64,000 nucleotides of DNA from SCUB01 sp041918675. GTDB taxonomy: Bacteria > Pseudomonadota > Alphaproteobacteria > Rhizobiales > Xanthobacteraceae. This document shows, piece by piece, positions 50,372 to 59,241 of this stretch; position 1 is the first letter of the stretch; every line of letters starts with the position of its first letter. Where the stretch lies: assembly GCA_041918675.1 (NCBI GenBank), contig JAYRVF010000015.1, positions 1 through 64,000 of the forward strand, given 5' to 3'. The position numbers and the translations under genes are program-made. Below the pieces are notes generated by a model. The model was given only the letters and a program-made list of their open reading frames with translations. It did not search any database and was not told the DNA's origin.

Positions 50372-51322
50372 TTACAGCGGCGGATCGATCGCGGCGGCGT
50401 ATTCGCGCTTGAGCTCGGCGATGTAATCGGCGACCGGCTTGACCGCCTTGATCGCGCCGATGCCCTGCCCCGAACCCCAGATGTCGCGCCAGGCCTTGGC
50501 TGACGCGGCGCCGAAATTCATTTTCGAGGGATCGGATTCCGGCAGGTGTTCGGGGTCCAGGCCGGCGTTGCGGATCGAGGGTTTGAGATAATTGCCGTGA
50601 ACGCCGGTGAAGAGGCTCGAATAGACGATGTCCTCGGCGGTGCAATCCACGATCATCTGCTTGTAGGGGGACGGCGCGTTTGCCTCCATGGTGGCGATGA
50701 AGGGCGAGCCAATATAGGCGACATCCGCGCCCAGGACGCGCGCGGCGCGGATGGAGCGGCCGTTGGCGATGGCGCCCGAAAGCGCGATCGGACCGCTGAA
50801 CCACTCGCGCGTCTCGGCGACGAAGGCGAAGGGCGAGAGCATGCCGGCGTGGCCGCCCGCCCCGGCGGCGACGAGCACGAGGCCGTCGGCGCCTTTCTCC
50901 ACGGCCTTATGGGCGAAGGTCTGATTGATGACGTCGTGAAAGACGATGCCGCCCCAGCCATGAACCGCCTGATTGAGTTCGGGCCGGGCTCCGAGCGAGG
51001 TGATGACGATCGGCACGCGGTGTTTGGCGCAGACCTGAAGGTCCTGTTCGAGGCGATCGTTCGAGCGATGGACGATCTGGTTGACCGCGAAGGGGGCCGA
51101 CGGCCGATCGGGGTGAGCCGCGTCGTGCGCGGCGAGTTCCTCCTTGATGCGCGCGAGCCATTCGTCGAGCAGCGACGCCGGACGCGCGTTCAGCGCCGGG
51201 AACGAGCCGACGATGCCGGCCTTGCACTGCGCGATGACGAGCTCGGGGCCCGAAATGATGAACATCGGCGCGCCGAATACGGGGATCGACAGCCGCCCCT
51301 TGAACAGCGGAGGCAGGGACAT
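50372..51322 (-). CDS. Nitronate monooxygenase/2-nitropropane dioxygenase family protein
   Basis: This 316-residue FMN-dependent TIM-barrel enzyme oxidises nitronates or related compounds. Readable features are PVFGAPMFIISGPELVIA at the N-terminus, VFHDVINQTFAHKAVEKGAD, the flavin loop VAAGAGGHAG and GAIANGRSIRAARVLGADVAYIGS. The family also includes enoyl reductase FabK, so substrate is uncertain. It stands alone, downstream in orientation of a copy of the dispersed element. Confidence 0.87.
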   Translation of the reverse strand: MSLPPLFKGRLSIPVFGAPMFIISGPELVIAQCKAGIVGSFPALNARPASLLDEWLARIKEELAAHDAAHPDRPSAPFAVNQIVHRSNDRLEQDLQVCAKHRVPIVITSLGARPELNQAVHGWGGIVFHDVINQTFAHKAVEKGADGLVLVAAGAGGHAGMLSPFAFVAETREWFSGPIALSGAIANGRSIRAARVLGADVAYIGSPFIATMEANAPSPYKQMIVDCTAEDIVYSSLFTGVHGNYLKPSIRNAGLDPEHLPESDPSKMNFGAASAKAWRDIWGSGQGIGAIKAVKPVADYIAELKREYAAAIDPPL

Positions 51323-51402
51323 GAGCGCGGGATTCCTCGGGTTGACGCACGCCCCCGCGCGGACGCGGGCGGATGCTGGGCGATCAAGAACGCGGCCATC
51401 CT

Positions 51403-51512
51403 AGAGCATTTCCCCGCGATACGGTATCGCCTCGCGGAAAGGAAATTCTCCAGATTCAAAGCCTTGAGGAAATCCTCGCCGCGGAACCGATTTCGACCCT
51501 TCGCCGGATTTA
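51403..51512 (+). repeat. Dispersed ~110-bp hairpin element, copy D
   Basis: Full-length copy on the plus strand. It starts AGAGCATTTCC, has the first hairpin (CCGCGA/TCGCGG type), then AAAGGAAATTCTCCAGATTCAAA, GCCTTGAGGAAATCC, a second, degraded hairpin and a GCCGGATTTAC end. It aligns from end to end with copy A read on the opposite strand. It ends 8 bp before the stop codon of the leftward gene at 51520. Confidence 0.75.
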
Positions 51513-51519
51513 CACGCGC

Positions 51520-52101
51520 CTATTGGCAGACGGCGCGGGTCACGAAAGTCTCGACCTTGCATTCGCCGGGCTTGGGCGGCCGGCCGGCGAGATAGACTTG
51601 CGGCGGGCAGGTCTCCGCGGTTTCGGTGTCGAGGCTGGTGCCGCGCCGGAAATCCTTCGCCTTGCACAGGCTCTCGGCCGCCGCGCGACAATCCGGCGCG
51701 CCGTTGGGCGTGATCGTGCAGACCGCCCGACCGGAAAGGATGCGCGATGCCGGCAGACCGATGATGCCCTCGGCCGCGCCGCGCGCGGCGCCGACGGCCT
51801 TTTCACCCGAGCGGGTAGCGTCCTTGTTGACGGAATCGATCGTCTGGCGCGCGCCGGAAAGCTTCGAGGAGACGTCGCTGGTCGATTCCTCCACCCAGCG
51901 GCCGATCGCCCCGATCAAGCCGGACTGGCTGGGCGGCGGCGCTGGCGGCTGCTCGGCAGGGGCCTCCTCGGCGGCCGGCTCCTGCTGGAATTGCGCGGGC
52001 TGATTCGGAACCTGTGCCCAGGCCATCGCCCCGCTCAGACAGGCGATCACGGCGACGACGCCTCCCACACGCGGAAGCCGCCGGCCTTTGGTCGCAAGCA
52101 T
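51520..52101 (-). CDS. Secreted hypothetical protein with conserved cysteines
   Basis: This 193-residue protein has a signal peptide (RVGGVVAVIACLSGAMAWA, cut near residue 30), a Gln/Pro/Ala/Glu-rich segment (about residues 31-65), a helical region and a C-terminal domain with at least five cysteines (VCTITPNGAPDCR, SLCKAKD, ETCPPQ, GECKVE and the final VTRAVCQ). These could form disulfides in the periplasm. Function is unknown. The start at 52101 (MLATKGRR) is the most likely; a GTG at 52119 is possible. The frame open to 52515 overlaps the YqaA-like gene and is rejected. Confidence 0.7.
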   Translation of the reverse strand: MLATKGRRLPRVGGVVAVIACLSGAMAWAQVPNQPAQFQQEPAAEEAPAEQPPAPPPSQSGLIGAIGRWVEESTSDVSSKLSGARQTIDSVNKDATRSGEKAVGAARGAAEGIIGLPASRILSGRAVCTITPNGAPDCRAAAESLCKAKDFRRGTSLDTETAETCPPQVYLAGRPPKPGECKVETFVTRAVCQ

Positions 52102-52181
52102 TTTCAAGATCGCGGTCACGGCGTTTCGGATCGTTCGTCGGCGCCCTTCCCCGAGGGAGAAGGGCCGCGCGCCCGGGCAAA

Positions 52182-52763
52182 TCAGAAGAACTTCACTACG
52201 ATATAGAATCCTAGCACAATTATGACGGCCGAAAGGCCGACCCAGAGCCCCAGCCGCTGTTCGATCATGTCGCGCGCCCGGGCACCGTAGCGGTGCAGCA
52301 GAAACGCCGCCACGAAGAAGCGCCCGCCGCGCGTGACGAGCGACAGCAGCACGAACAGCGGAAAACTGTAGTCGGCGAAGCCCGAGGTGATGGTGACGAT
52401 CTTGTAGGGGATCGGCGTCAGCCCCTTGAGCAGGATGATCCAGGCCCCGTAGCGCGCATAGGCTTCGCGGAACGCCTCGACCTTGTCGCCGTAGCCGTAG
52501 AGCTGGATCAGCCACTGCCCGACCGAATCATAGAGCAGCGCCCCGATCCCGTAGCCGAGGATTCCGCCGGCCACCGATGTCAAAGTGCAGATGGTCGCGA
52601 AATACCAGGCCCGATCGGGCCTGGCGAGCGCCATCGGCACCATCATGACATCCGGCGGGACCGGAAAGAACGAGCTTTCCGCGAAGGATACCGCCCCCAT
52701 CATCCAAGTCGCACGGGGCTTGTTCGCGGCTTCGATGCACCAATCGTAAAGACGTCTCAGCAT
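52182..52763 (-). CDS. YqaA family (SNARE-associated/DedA-related) membrane protein
   Basis: This 193-residue inner-membrane protein has about four helices and matches the YqaA branch of the VTT/DedA group. The family motif region FAESSFFPVPPDVMMVPMAL and the later LLKGLTPIPYKIVTITSGFA (with the GLTPIPY proline motif) are clear. Relatives scramble or flip lipids, but this branch is uncharacterised. The start at 52763 (MLRRLYDW) is preferred; one 15 nt upstream is possible. Confidence 0.85.
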   Translation of the reverse strand: MLRRLYDWCIEAANKPRATWMMGAVSFAESSFFPVPPDVMMVPMALARPDRAWYFATICTLTSVAGGILGYGIGALLYDSVGQWLIQLYGYGDKVEAFREAYARYGAWIILLKGLTPIPYKIVTITSGFADYSFPLFVLLSLVTRGGRFFVAAFLLHRYGARARDMIEQRLGLWVGLSAVIIVLGFYIVVKFF

Positions 52764-52827
52764 GGCGCGATCAACCATTCCGGGAAGGATTTGTCCATGC
52801 CGGAAGAAGGAATTTGGTTACACGCGA

Positions 52828-53229
52828 TCAGGCGGGTCCGCGCGCTCGCCCGGAGGCAAGGGGGATGACCGTGCGGCCGCGCCCGGCGGGGTGCTGCTTG
52901 CGCCGCTCCTTGCCGGCCGATTTCGGCAGCTTCTCGGCGATGCCGAGCATGTCCTCGCGCCGGCTCATTTCGGCCCAGACATCCTCCGGCCGCACGCCCG
53001 ACGACACCCAGACGACGACGAGGTTGTAAAGCAGGTCGGCGCTTTCGCGCGCGACGGCGTCGGCCGAGCCGCTGACGGCGTCGATGGAAACCTCGATCGC
53101 TTCCTCGGCGAGCTTCTTGGCCATTTTCGCGCGGCCGCAGCGAAACAGCTTCGCGGTGCGCGAACGCTCGGGATCCTTCCCGCGTGCGAGAAGAACCGCG
53201 TCATAGAGCCGTTGGATCGAATCGCCCAT
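52828..53229 (-). CDS. hisE: Phosphoribosyl-ATP pyrophosphatase
   Basis: This 133-residue enzyme carries out the second step of histidine synthesis, cleaving PR-ATP to PR-AMP. It has the MazG-like all-alpha fold with GDSIQRLYDAVL, KKLAEEAIEVSIDA (metal-binding glutamates) and ESADLLYNLVVVWVSSGV. The C-terminus runs about 25 residues beyond the usual HisE length and is Arg/Gly/Pro-rich. No other histidine gene adjoins it; in many alphaproteobacteria hisE closes a hisBHAFE cluster, so this copy is detached. Confidence 0.9.
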   Translation of the reverse strand: MGDSIQRLYDAVLLARGKDPERSRTAKLFRCGRAKMAKKLAEEAIEVSIDAVSGSADAVARESADLLYNLVVVWVSSGVRPEDVWAEMSRREDMLGIAEKLPKSAGKERRKQHPAGRGRTVIPLASGRARGPA

Positions 53230-53389
53230 CCTTGAAAGACTAGCGTTTCTCTCTCTCCCGAAAGTTAACGGCTCGAAAACCCGCGATCTCCGACACGCGG
53301 GCTTGCGCCCGCGCGCGTGAATTAGCCCGCCTCCCGATGTGCCGCTCGCGCGGGAGAGAGGCGGGCCGTGATTTCTTGCTCGGCTCGGA

Positions 53390-54040
53390 TCAGCGGAAGC
53401 GGCCGGGACCACCACCGCCGCCGCCGCCCATTCCCGGGCCGACCACGCCGCCCATTCCCCCGCCGCCGATGCGGGCGGGCGCGCCCTGGCGGAAGACGGG
53501 TCCGGGACGGCCGACGACCGGGCGCGGCCCGCCATGAAATTGGGGAGGCCCCATGACGTGGCGCGGCCGATGAACCCGGCCGCCGCCGCGGTAAATCGGA
53601 ACGGGCATATAGGTCGGCCCGCCATAGACGGTCGTGCCGTCATAATAGGGCTCGTAATACGGATAATATTCGTTGTTGTAGGAGGGATAATAATAGGGCG
53701 CCGGCACCTCCTCGTAGACCGGATAATCCGGCACGTAATAGTAGGTCCGGCCACGGCGCGCCTCGGCGGCCGCGATCATTCCGATCGTGCCGGCCATCAT
53801 GCCGAACATGGCGGCGGCGGCGCGGTGACCGCCCCGGCGCACGACGCGGCGGCGCTGCTTGCGCGCGGCGCTCACCTCGGTCATGTCGCCAAGCGCCTTG
53901 GCCTGGGCCGGCGCGCCCGGAACCGGCGCGCGCGCGAAGGCATCCTGCGGAACGACCGTCGTCAACGCGAGCGCGGCGATGGCGGCCACGACCAGGCTTC
54001 GCCGGGCGCGGCTCGGTTTACGCGTAAGCTTGTCAGTCAT
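53390..54040 (-). CDS. Secreted Tyr/Gly/Pro-rich protein
   Basis: This 216-residue protein has a signal peptide (RSLVVAAIAALALTTVVPQDAFA, residues about 14-36), a hydrophobic stretch AAAAMFGMMAGTIGMIAAAEA near residues 74-94, and a tyrosine-rich region (YYYVPDYPVYEEVP, APYYYPSYNNEYYPYYEPYY). A Pro/Gly/Arg-rich C-terminus ends in nine near-continuous glycines. Composition suggests an exported low-complexity surface or matrix protein, but no family is recognised. Confidence 0.7.
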   Translation of the reverse strand: MTDKLTRKPSRARRSLVVAAIAALALTTVVPQDAFARAPVPGAPAQAKALGDMTEVSAARKQRRRVVRRGGHRAAAAMFGMMAGTIGMIAAAEARRGRTYYYVPDYPVYEEVPAPYYYPSYNNEYYPYYEPYYDGTTVYGGPTYMPVPIYRGGGRVHRPRHVMGPPQFHGGPRPVVGRPGPVFRQGAPARIGGGGMGGVVGPGMGGGGGGGPGRFR

Positions 54041-54473
54041 TGCTTGTCCCTCGCTCGGATCATGGTTTCGGGATGACGATATCCGCGCGGGTTTCCGCGC
54101 CCTCTCATCCCGCCGCTCATCCAGCCATCCGCCGCGACAATTCCACCGTCGGCATGAATGGCGCTTGAACGGATCGTGGCGAATTGGCGGCGCATCTGGC
54201 TCGCGCCGCGCTCAGCGCCTTTCCTCGCTGATCTAGTAACGCGCCGTCGCAGCACAAATAGGGCGGCGCGAAAATTCGGAAAATTTCGACAGCGTATTTG
54301 GATCGGGGTCGCGGCGCGCGAGGCCGCGCGTCGGGCGGGCGGGCGAATTCCGCGACGCTATCTGTATTCGCGCGCCGAACGCCGGTAGACTGCGGCCGGC
54401 CGGACCGACCCTCGGCCATCACGGCCGGAACGCCGCCCTCCAACGCCTCAAGACAAGCGCCTCAAGAACACCC
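54041..54473. other. Divergent intergenic region upstream of the glucan exporter gene
   Basis: About 430 bp separating the Tyr-rich gene and the rightward ABC transporter gene. A short AT-rich near-palindrome (CGAAAATTCGGAAAATTTCG, near 54269-54288) may be a regulatory site or part of a promoter. No gene is supported. Confidence 0.4.
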
Positions 54474-56285
54474 ATGTCCTTCGTCCATCTCTATGCGCGC
54501 GTCGTCGCGCTCCTCGGGCCCCAGGCGCGCATCGGCTGGATCCTGGCCGGGGCCAATCTCGCGCTGGCGATCGTGCAATTCGCCGAGCCGGTTCTGTTCG
54601 GCCGCATCATCGACGGGCTTGCCGGCGCGCAGGCGAGCGGGGGCGACGCCGCCTCCACGATCGCCAATGTCGGACCGCTGCTGCTGGCCTGGGTCGCCTT
54701 CGGCCTGTTCACCATCATATCGAGCGCGCTGATCGCGCTGCATGCCGACCGGCTCGCGCACCAACGCCGGCTCGCGGTACAGAACTCCTATTTCGAGCAC
54801 GTGCTGCAACTGCCGCTGACCTATCACACCGGCACCCATTCCGGCCGCCTGGTGAAGATCATGCTGCAGGGCGCCGACGCGCTGTGGCGATTGTGGCTCG
54901 GCTTTTTCCGCGAGCATTTCGCCGCGATCGTCTCGCTGTTCGTGCAGTTGCCGCTCGCGCTCTACCTCAACTGGCGGCTCGCGCTGCTGCTGTTCGTGCT
55001 GTGCGGCGTGTTCACCGCGATGACCACCATGGTGGTGCGCAAGACCTACAAGATGCAGGACGCGGTCGAGGAGCATTATTCCAACTTCGCCGAACGGGCG
55101 ACCGACGCGCTCGGCAATGTCGCGCTGGTGCAAAGCTTCGTGCGCGTGGAATCGGAGGTCAAGGACATTCGCGGCGTCTCCGACAAGCTGCTCGCCGCGC
55201 AACTGCCGGTGCTGTCGTGGTGGGCGCTGGTCGGCATTTCCACGCGCGCCTCGACCTCGCTCACCATCCTCGCGATCTTCGTCGTCGGCATCTACCTGCA
55301 TGGCCAGAAGCTCGCCACCATCGGCGAGATCGTCACCTTCGTGAATTTCGCCGGATTGCTGATCGGCCGCCTCGAACAGGCGGTGTCGTTCATCAACAAC
55401 GTGTTCGTCGAGGCGCCGCGGCTGCGCGAATTCTTCGGCATCCTCGATGTCGTGCCGGCGGTGCGCGACCGGCCCGACGCCATCGATTGCGGCCGGGTGC
55501 GCGGGCTGGTCGAGTTCCAGTCGGTGTCGTTCTCCTATGACGGCAAGCGACCGGCGGTCGAGGATCTGAGCTTCATCGCGCTGCCGGGCGACACCATCGC
55601 CATGGTCGGACCGACCGGCGCGGGCAAGTCGACCGCCATCGCGCTGCTGCATCGGGCGTTCGACCCGCAATCCGGCCACATCAAGATCGACGGCATGGAC
55701 ATTCGCTCGATCACGTTGTCGAGCCTGCGCCGCAATATCGGCGTGGTGTTCCAGGAGGCGCTGCTGTTCAATCGGTCGCTCGCCGACAATCTGCGCGTCG
55801 GCAAACCCGACGCGAACGACGAGGATTTGCGCCTGGCCGCCCAGCGCGCCCAGGCGATCGAGTTCATCGAACGAAGCGAGCGCAAATTCGAGACGCTCGC
55901 GGGCGAGCGCGGGCGCATGCTTTCGGGCGGCGAGCGCCAGCGCCTGTCGATCGCCCGCGCGCTGTTGAAGGATCCCCCCATCCTCATTCTCGACGAGGCG
56001 ACGAGCGCGCTCGACGCCGTCACCGAGGCCAAGCTCAACGCCGCCCTCGACGAGGTCATGCGCGGTCGGACCACCTTCGTGATCGCCCATCGCCTGTCCA
56101 CGATCCGGAAGGCGACGCGCATTCTCGTGTTCGAGAACGGCAGGGTGGTCGAGAGCGGAACATTCGATGAACTCGTGGCGCGCGGCGGCGCGTTCGCCGA
56201 ACTGGCGCGGGCGCAGTTCATGGTGCGCGAGAAGGCCGACGCGCCCGCCGCGCCCGATCATCCCGCGACCAGCGCCGCCTCTTGA
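54474..56285 (+). CDS. ndvA: Glucan ABC exporter, fused permease/ATPase (NdvA/ChvA-like)
   Basis: This 603-residue half-transporter has six transmembrane helices in the first ~320 residues and an ABC ATPase domain after residue ~345. The ATPase has GPTGAGKST (Walker A), LSGGERQRLS (signature), ILILDEATSALD (Walker B) and the switch histidine in VIAHRLST. The N-terminus (EPVLFGRIIDGLAG) and overall length resemble NdvA/ChvA, which export cyclic beta-1,2-glucan to the periplasm. No glucan synthase (NdvB/ChvB) gene is in the window, so the substrate is inferred from family. Confidence 0.85.
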   Translation: MSFVHLYARVVALLGPQARIGWILAGANLALAIVQFAEPVLFGRIIDGLAGAQASGGDAASTIANVGPLLLAWVAFGLFTIISSALIALHADRLAHQRRLAVQNSYFEHVLQLPLTYHTGTHSGRLVKIMLQGADALWRLWLGFFREHFAAIVSLFVQLPLALYLNWRLALLLFVLCGVFTAMTTMVVRKTYKMQDAVEEHYSNFAERATDALGNVALVQSFVRVESEVKDIRGVSDKLLAAQLPVLSWWALVGISTRASTSLTILAIFVVGIYLHGQKLATIGEIVTFVNFAGLLIGRLEQAVSFINNVFVEAPRLREFFGILDVVPAVRDRPDAIDCGRVRGLVEFQSVSFSYDGKRPAVEDLSFIALPGDTIAMVGPTGAGKSTAIALLHRAFDPQSGHIKIDGMDIRSITLSSLRRNIGVVFQEALLFNRSLADNLRVGKPDANDEDLRLAAQRAQAIEFIERSERKFETLAGERGRMLSGGERQRLSIARALLKDPPILILDEATSALDAVTEAKLNAALDEVMRGRTTFVIAHRLSTIRKATRILVFENGRVVESGTFDELVARGGAFAELARAQFMVREKADAPAAPDHPATSAAS

Positions 56286-56540
56286 ACTCTCGGCCCGAAG
56301 CCAAACGGCGCGCGTGACGGCGTTGCAACGGCCACGCGAATTTCGACCGGCATGCGCCGCGAACGGCGGCGTCCCGCCTGTTGCATCGGCCGGCGAGCCG
56401 TTATAGTCGCGGCCAATGACGAGGACCGACACGGCGAACACCCGGCCTTGGCGGCGCGTTCGCCGTCGTGATTTCGCCTCATCGTTTTCGTCAAAAAGCT
56501 CTTGTCTCCGGTCGGCCGGCACCCGGAAAAGGGAAGCGCG

Positions 56541-58013
56541 ATGAATTCGGAATTGATGATCCCGGCGGCGCGCCGACGATGGCGGACCATGCTCGGCGCG
56601 CTGGCGGTGCTGCTGGCCACCGCCGAGGCCACCTTCGCCGAGGCGCTGCTCGTGATCGAGGCCGAATCGGGCAAGGTCATTCACGCCGAAAACGCGGCTC
56701 AGCCTTGGTATCCGGCCTCCGTCACCAAGATCATGACGGCCTATGTGACGCTGAAGGCGGTGAAGGAGCGACGGATTTCGCTCGACACGCTGTTCACGGT
56801 GTCGCCGACCGCGGCGGCGCAGCAGCCCTCGAAGATGGGATTCCGCGCCGGCACGCAGGTCACCGTCGACAACGCGCTGAAGATGATGATGGTGAAGTCC
56901 GCCAACGACATCGCGGTGGTGCTGGCCGAGGGCGTCTCGGGTTCGGTGGAGAAATTCGCCGACGAGATGAATCGCACGGCGCGCCGGCTCGGCATGGCGC
57001 AGTCGAATTTCGTCAATCCCAACGGCCTGCCGGCGGAAGGACAGGTCACCTCCGCGCGCGACCTCGCCATTCTGGCGCGCGCCGTCATCCGCGACCTGCC
57101 CGAATACGAGTATTTCATGAGCGTTCCGGCGATCAAATTCGGTCGCCGGGTGACGCGGAACTTCAATTCGCTGATCGGGCGCTATCCCGGCGCGGACGGC
57201 ATGAAGACCGGTTTCATCTGCGCGTCGGGGTTCAATCTGGTCGCTTCGGCGACGCGCGACGGCAAGCGCATGATCGCGGTCGTGCTCGGCTCGCCCTCCT
57301 CGGCGGTGCGCGCGGTCAAGGCGGCGCAGTTGCTCGAGCGCGGCTTCTCCGGCAACGGCCTGTCGTGGCTGGTGCCCTCGCAAGGGACGGTCGACATGCT
57401 CGCCCCGGTCGACATGCCGCCGCCCAATCTGCGCGACGCGATGTGCGGACCCAACCGCAAGCGGCCGTCTGCCGACAACATGGACGAGGAAGAACAAGCC
57501 GATTCCAGTGGCCAGCCGGGACTGTCGCTGTTCTCCGGCTTGCGGCCGCAAGGCCCGAAACCGTCCGAGCTTCTCGGCGATTGGGGACCGATCGAACCCG
57601 TCGTCGTCTACACCGGGCCGAAGCGCGACGCGAGCCAGATCGCGGCGGCGGGCGATGAGGAAAAGCCCGGAAAGGGTCGGCGCAAGCTCGCGGCCAAACC
57701 GAAAAGCGCGGCGCCGAAATCCGAGAAGGATACGAAAGAGACCAAGGACGCCAAGGACAAGCCGAAGGCTTCGGCCAGCGCCAAAAGTGGCGCGAAACCG
57801 GACGCCAAACCCGGCGCCAAACAAGACGCGAAGCCAGAGACCGCCGACGCCGGCAAATCGAAATCCGGCGACACGACGCGGCAGGCCAAGCTGAAGAAAC
57901 CGGACAAGCCCGACGCCAAGCCGCAATCGGCGACGGCCGCCGAACCCGCCGACCGCAACAAGAAAAAGAAAACGACGGCCGCGCGCGGTGAAAAGGAAAG
58001 CGACAAGGAATAG
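56541..58013 (+). CDS. D-alanyl-D-alanine carboxypeptidase with Lys/Ala-rich tail
   Basis: This 490-residue low-molecular-weight PBP (S11 family) trims the terminal D-alanine of peptidoglycan stem peptides. It has a signal peptide (residues about 15-34) and the three active-site motifs: SVTK in PASVTKIMT, SAN in VKSANDIAVV and KTG in GMKTGFICASG. After the catalytic domain (to about residue 275) comes a linker. The last ~130 residues are low-complexity Lys/Ala/Pro/Asp (KPDAKPGAKQDAKPE-like), resembling histone H1 tails. Start at 56541 has AAAAGGGAAG upstream. Confidence 0.9.
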   Translation: MNSELMIPAARRRWRTMLGALAVLLATAEATFAEALLVIEAESGKVIHAENAAQPWYPASVTKIMTAYVTLKAVKERRISLDTLFTVSPTAAAQQPSKMGFRAGTQVTVDNALKMMMVKSANDIAVVLAEGVSGSVEKFADEMNRTARRLGMAQSNFVNPNGLPAEGQVTSARDLAILARAVIRDLPEYEYFMSVPAIKFGRRVTRNFNSLIGRYPGADGMKTGFICASGFNLVASATRDGKRMIAVVLGSPSSAVRAVKAAQLLERGFSGNGLSWLVPSQGTVDMLAPVDMPPPNLRDAMCGPNRKRPSADNMDEEEQADSSGQPGLSLFSGLRPQGPKPSELLGDWGPIEPVVVYTGPKRDASQIAAAGDEEKPGKGRRKLAAKPKSAAPKSEKDTKETKDAKDKPKASASAKSGAKPDAKPGAKQDAKPETADAGKSKSGDTTRQAKLKKPDKPDAKPQSATAAEPADRNKKKKTTAARGEKESDKE

Positions 58014-58162
58014 GCGCAAGTTCCGCCCGCGCACGTCGATCCGATATTATCGCGCAGACTCCACCAGGAGATGATCTCGTCCCTTGTCAGGCTCGTTCAT
58101 CAGTCCATTCCACGACCGTCGCATATAAGGTACAGTCGCCATTTGGGGGAAGCACATATCAA

Positions 58163-58705
58163 ATGTTTGATCGCGCGATTGGACTATTGGGATTAGCTCT
58201 AACAATAATCTTGGGCCTCTGGAGTCTGGCTCCAGAAGGGTGGCCTAAGATACCGAATTGGTTGACATGCCCTGGTCTTGGGATTGGCATCCTCCTCGTT
58301 GGATTGGCAGCCGGCTTATTCATGGGAGGACAGCCAAAGGCTAGGGATATGGGCGACCCACAAATGGTTGAGACAAATTTGTTTCTCCAATTTACCGATT
58401 CGCATTCCGTTCCCATTGAGAAAAATCAAAGAAATATTGGTAGCTGGTACGCGCTTTATACCGAAAGTATATATGTTGATGCTAAGGATGCTGACGGGAA
58501 GCCTGCGGGCGGTTTTTCCGTACCGCCGCGATGGGCAGTTTTTATCATGTTTGAAAGACCACCTATTTTTCGACAACTGGTCGCTAATTGCCGTGGCCCC
58601 AAAAATCCAAAATGCGGTGTATCAACCTCCAATACCACTTACGCGGTGATTACGATTGTGGGTGATGTGACAAACGCTACTCTCGATGTTTCAATAATCA
58701 GGTGA
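58163..58705 (+). CDS. Orphan low-GC membrane protein of unknown function
   Basis: This 180-residue protein has two hydrophobic helices (residues about 5-24 and 37-57) and a soluble C-terminal domain of about 115 residues with beta-strand character (GSWYALYTESIYVDAKD, TYAVITIVGDVTNATL). No family is recognised. GC content is about 45% in sampled lines, against well over 60% in neighbouring genes, with many AT-ending codons, so it was probably acquired. A ribosome binding site (GGGGGAAG, 10 nt upstream) and a TATAAG near 58123 suggest it is expressed on its own. Confidence 0.65.
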   Translation: MFDRAIGLLGLALTIILGLWSLAPEGWPKIPNWLTCPGLGIGILLVGLAAGLFMGGQPKARDMGDPQMVETNLFLQFTDSHSVPIEKNQRNIGSWYALYTESIYVDAKDADGKPAGGFSVPPRWAVFIMFERPPIFRQLVANCRGPKNPKCGVSTSNTTYAVITIVGDVTNATLDVSIIR

Positions 58706-58708
58706 ACG

Positions 58709-58958
58709 TCAAAATCTTCTCCAGGGCGACGCCGTCCAATTCCATCGCCGCAAGCCAGGCGAGGAAAAACGTGGCTTGAAACGTGCCCCTTTGAATTTAT
58801 TTGTGATGCCTGCCTCCGTGGCTTCCTTGAACTCATGCTTCTTGCGTCGGTTCGCTAAGTCGACGTAAGCTGCACGCCCCCTCGCGGAGCTTGTGGTTCA
58901 GGAAGGCGGCAGCGAGTTCTGCCTTCTGCTCAGATCTCCACGTGCCATAGGACGCCAT
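58709..58958 (-). pseudogene. Frameshifted remnant of a small gene
   Basis: On the minus strand an ATG at 58958 opens MASYGTWRSEQKAELAAAFL, then NHKLREG, and the frame breaks at a five-base homopolymer (58877-58881). One base removed there would extend it through RAAYVDLANRRKKHEF, KEATEAGITNKFKG and on to a stop at 58709, about 82 residues. The joined reading has the composition of a soluble, charged small protein, but I recognise no family. It adjoins the orphan low-GC gene and may belong to the same acquired segment. It could also be chance. Confidence 0.35.
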
Positions 58959-59241
58959 CTTCGCTCCCTTCCATCGCGTCGCGTCACGCCGCGCCGAATT
59001 TCCGCGTGCTCCTCCCTACCAGCTAACTCCTCGTATTGGCTCACGAGCGTGTGGCCGGACCCCTCCGCCGATCGCGATCCCCGCCGCGCGGGTCCGCCAA
59101 GGGCACCCATGGGGGCGGCGCGGCGGCATGCCGCGATGCGGCGGCCTCTCACGCCGCCCTTGAAAGACGCGCCGGCTTTGCCCAGACTGCCGGCCTCATA
59201 ATGGCAAGCCCGGCTTGGAAGCGCGGGTAGAGGGGGAGACC

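Noticed and set aside
54462..58034. A very long leftward open frame opposite the glucan exporter and carboxypeptidase genes
   Set aside because: It is the antisense of two well-supported genes in high-GC DNA; composition is Arg/Gly/Asp-rich with no recognisable domain.
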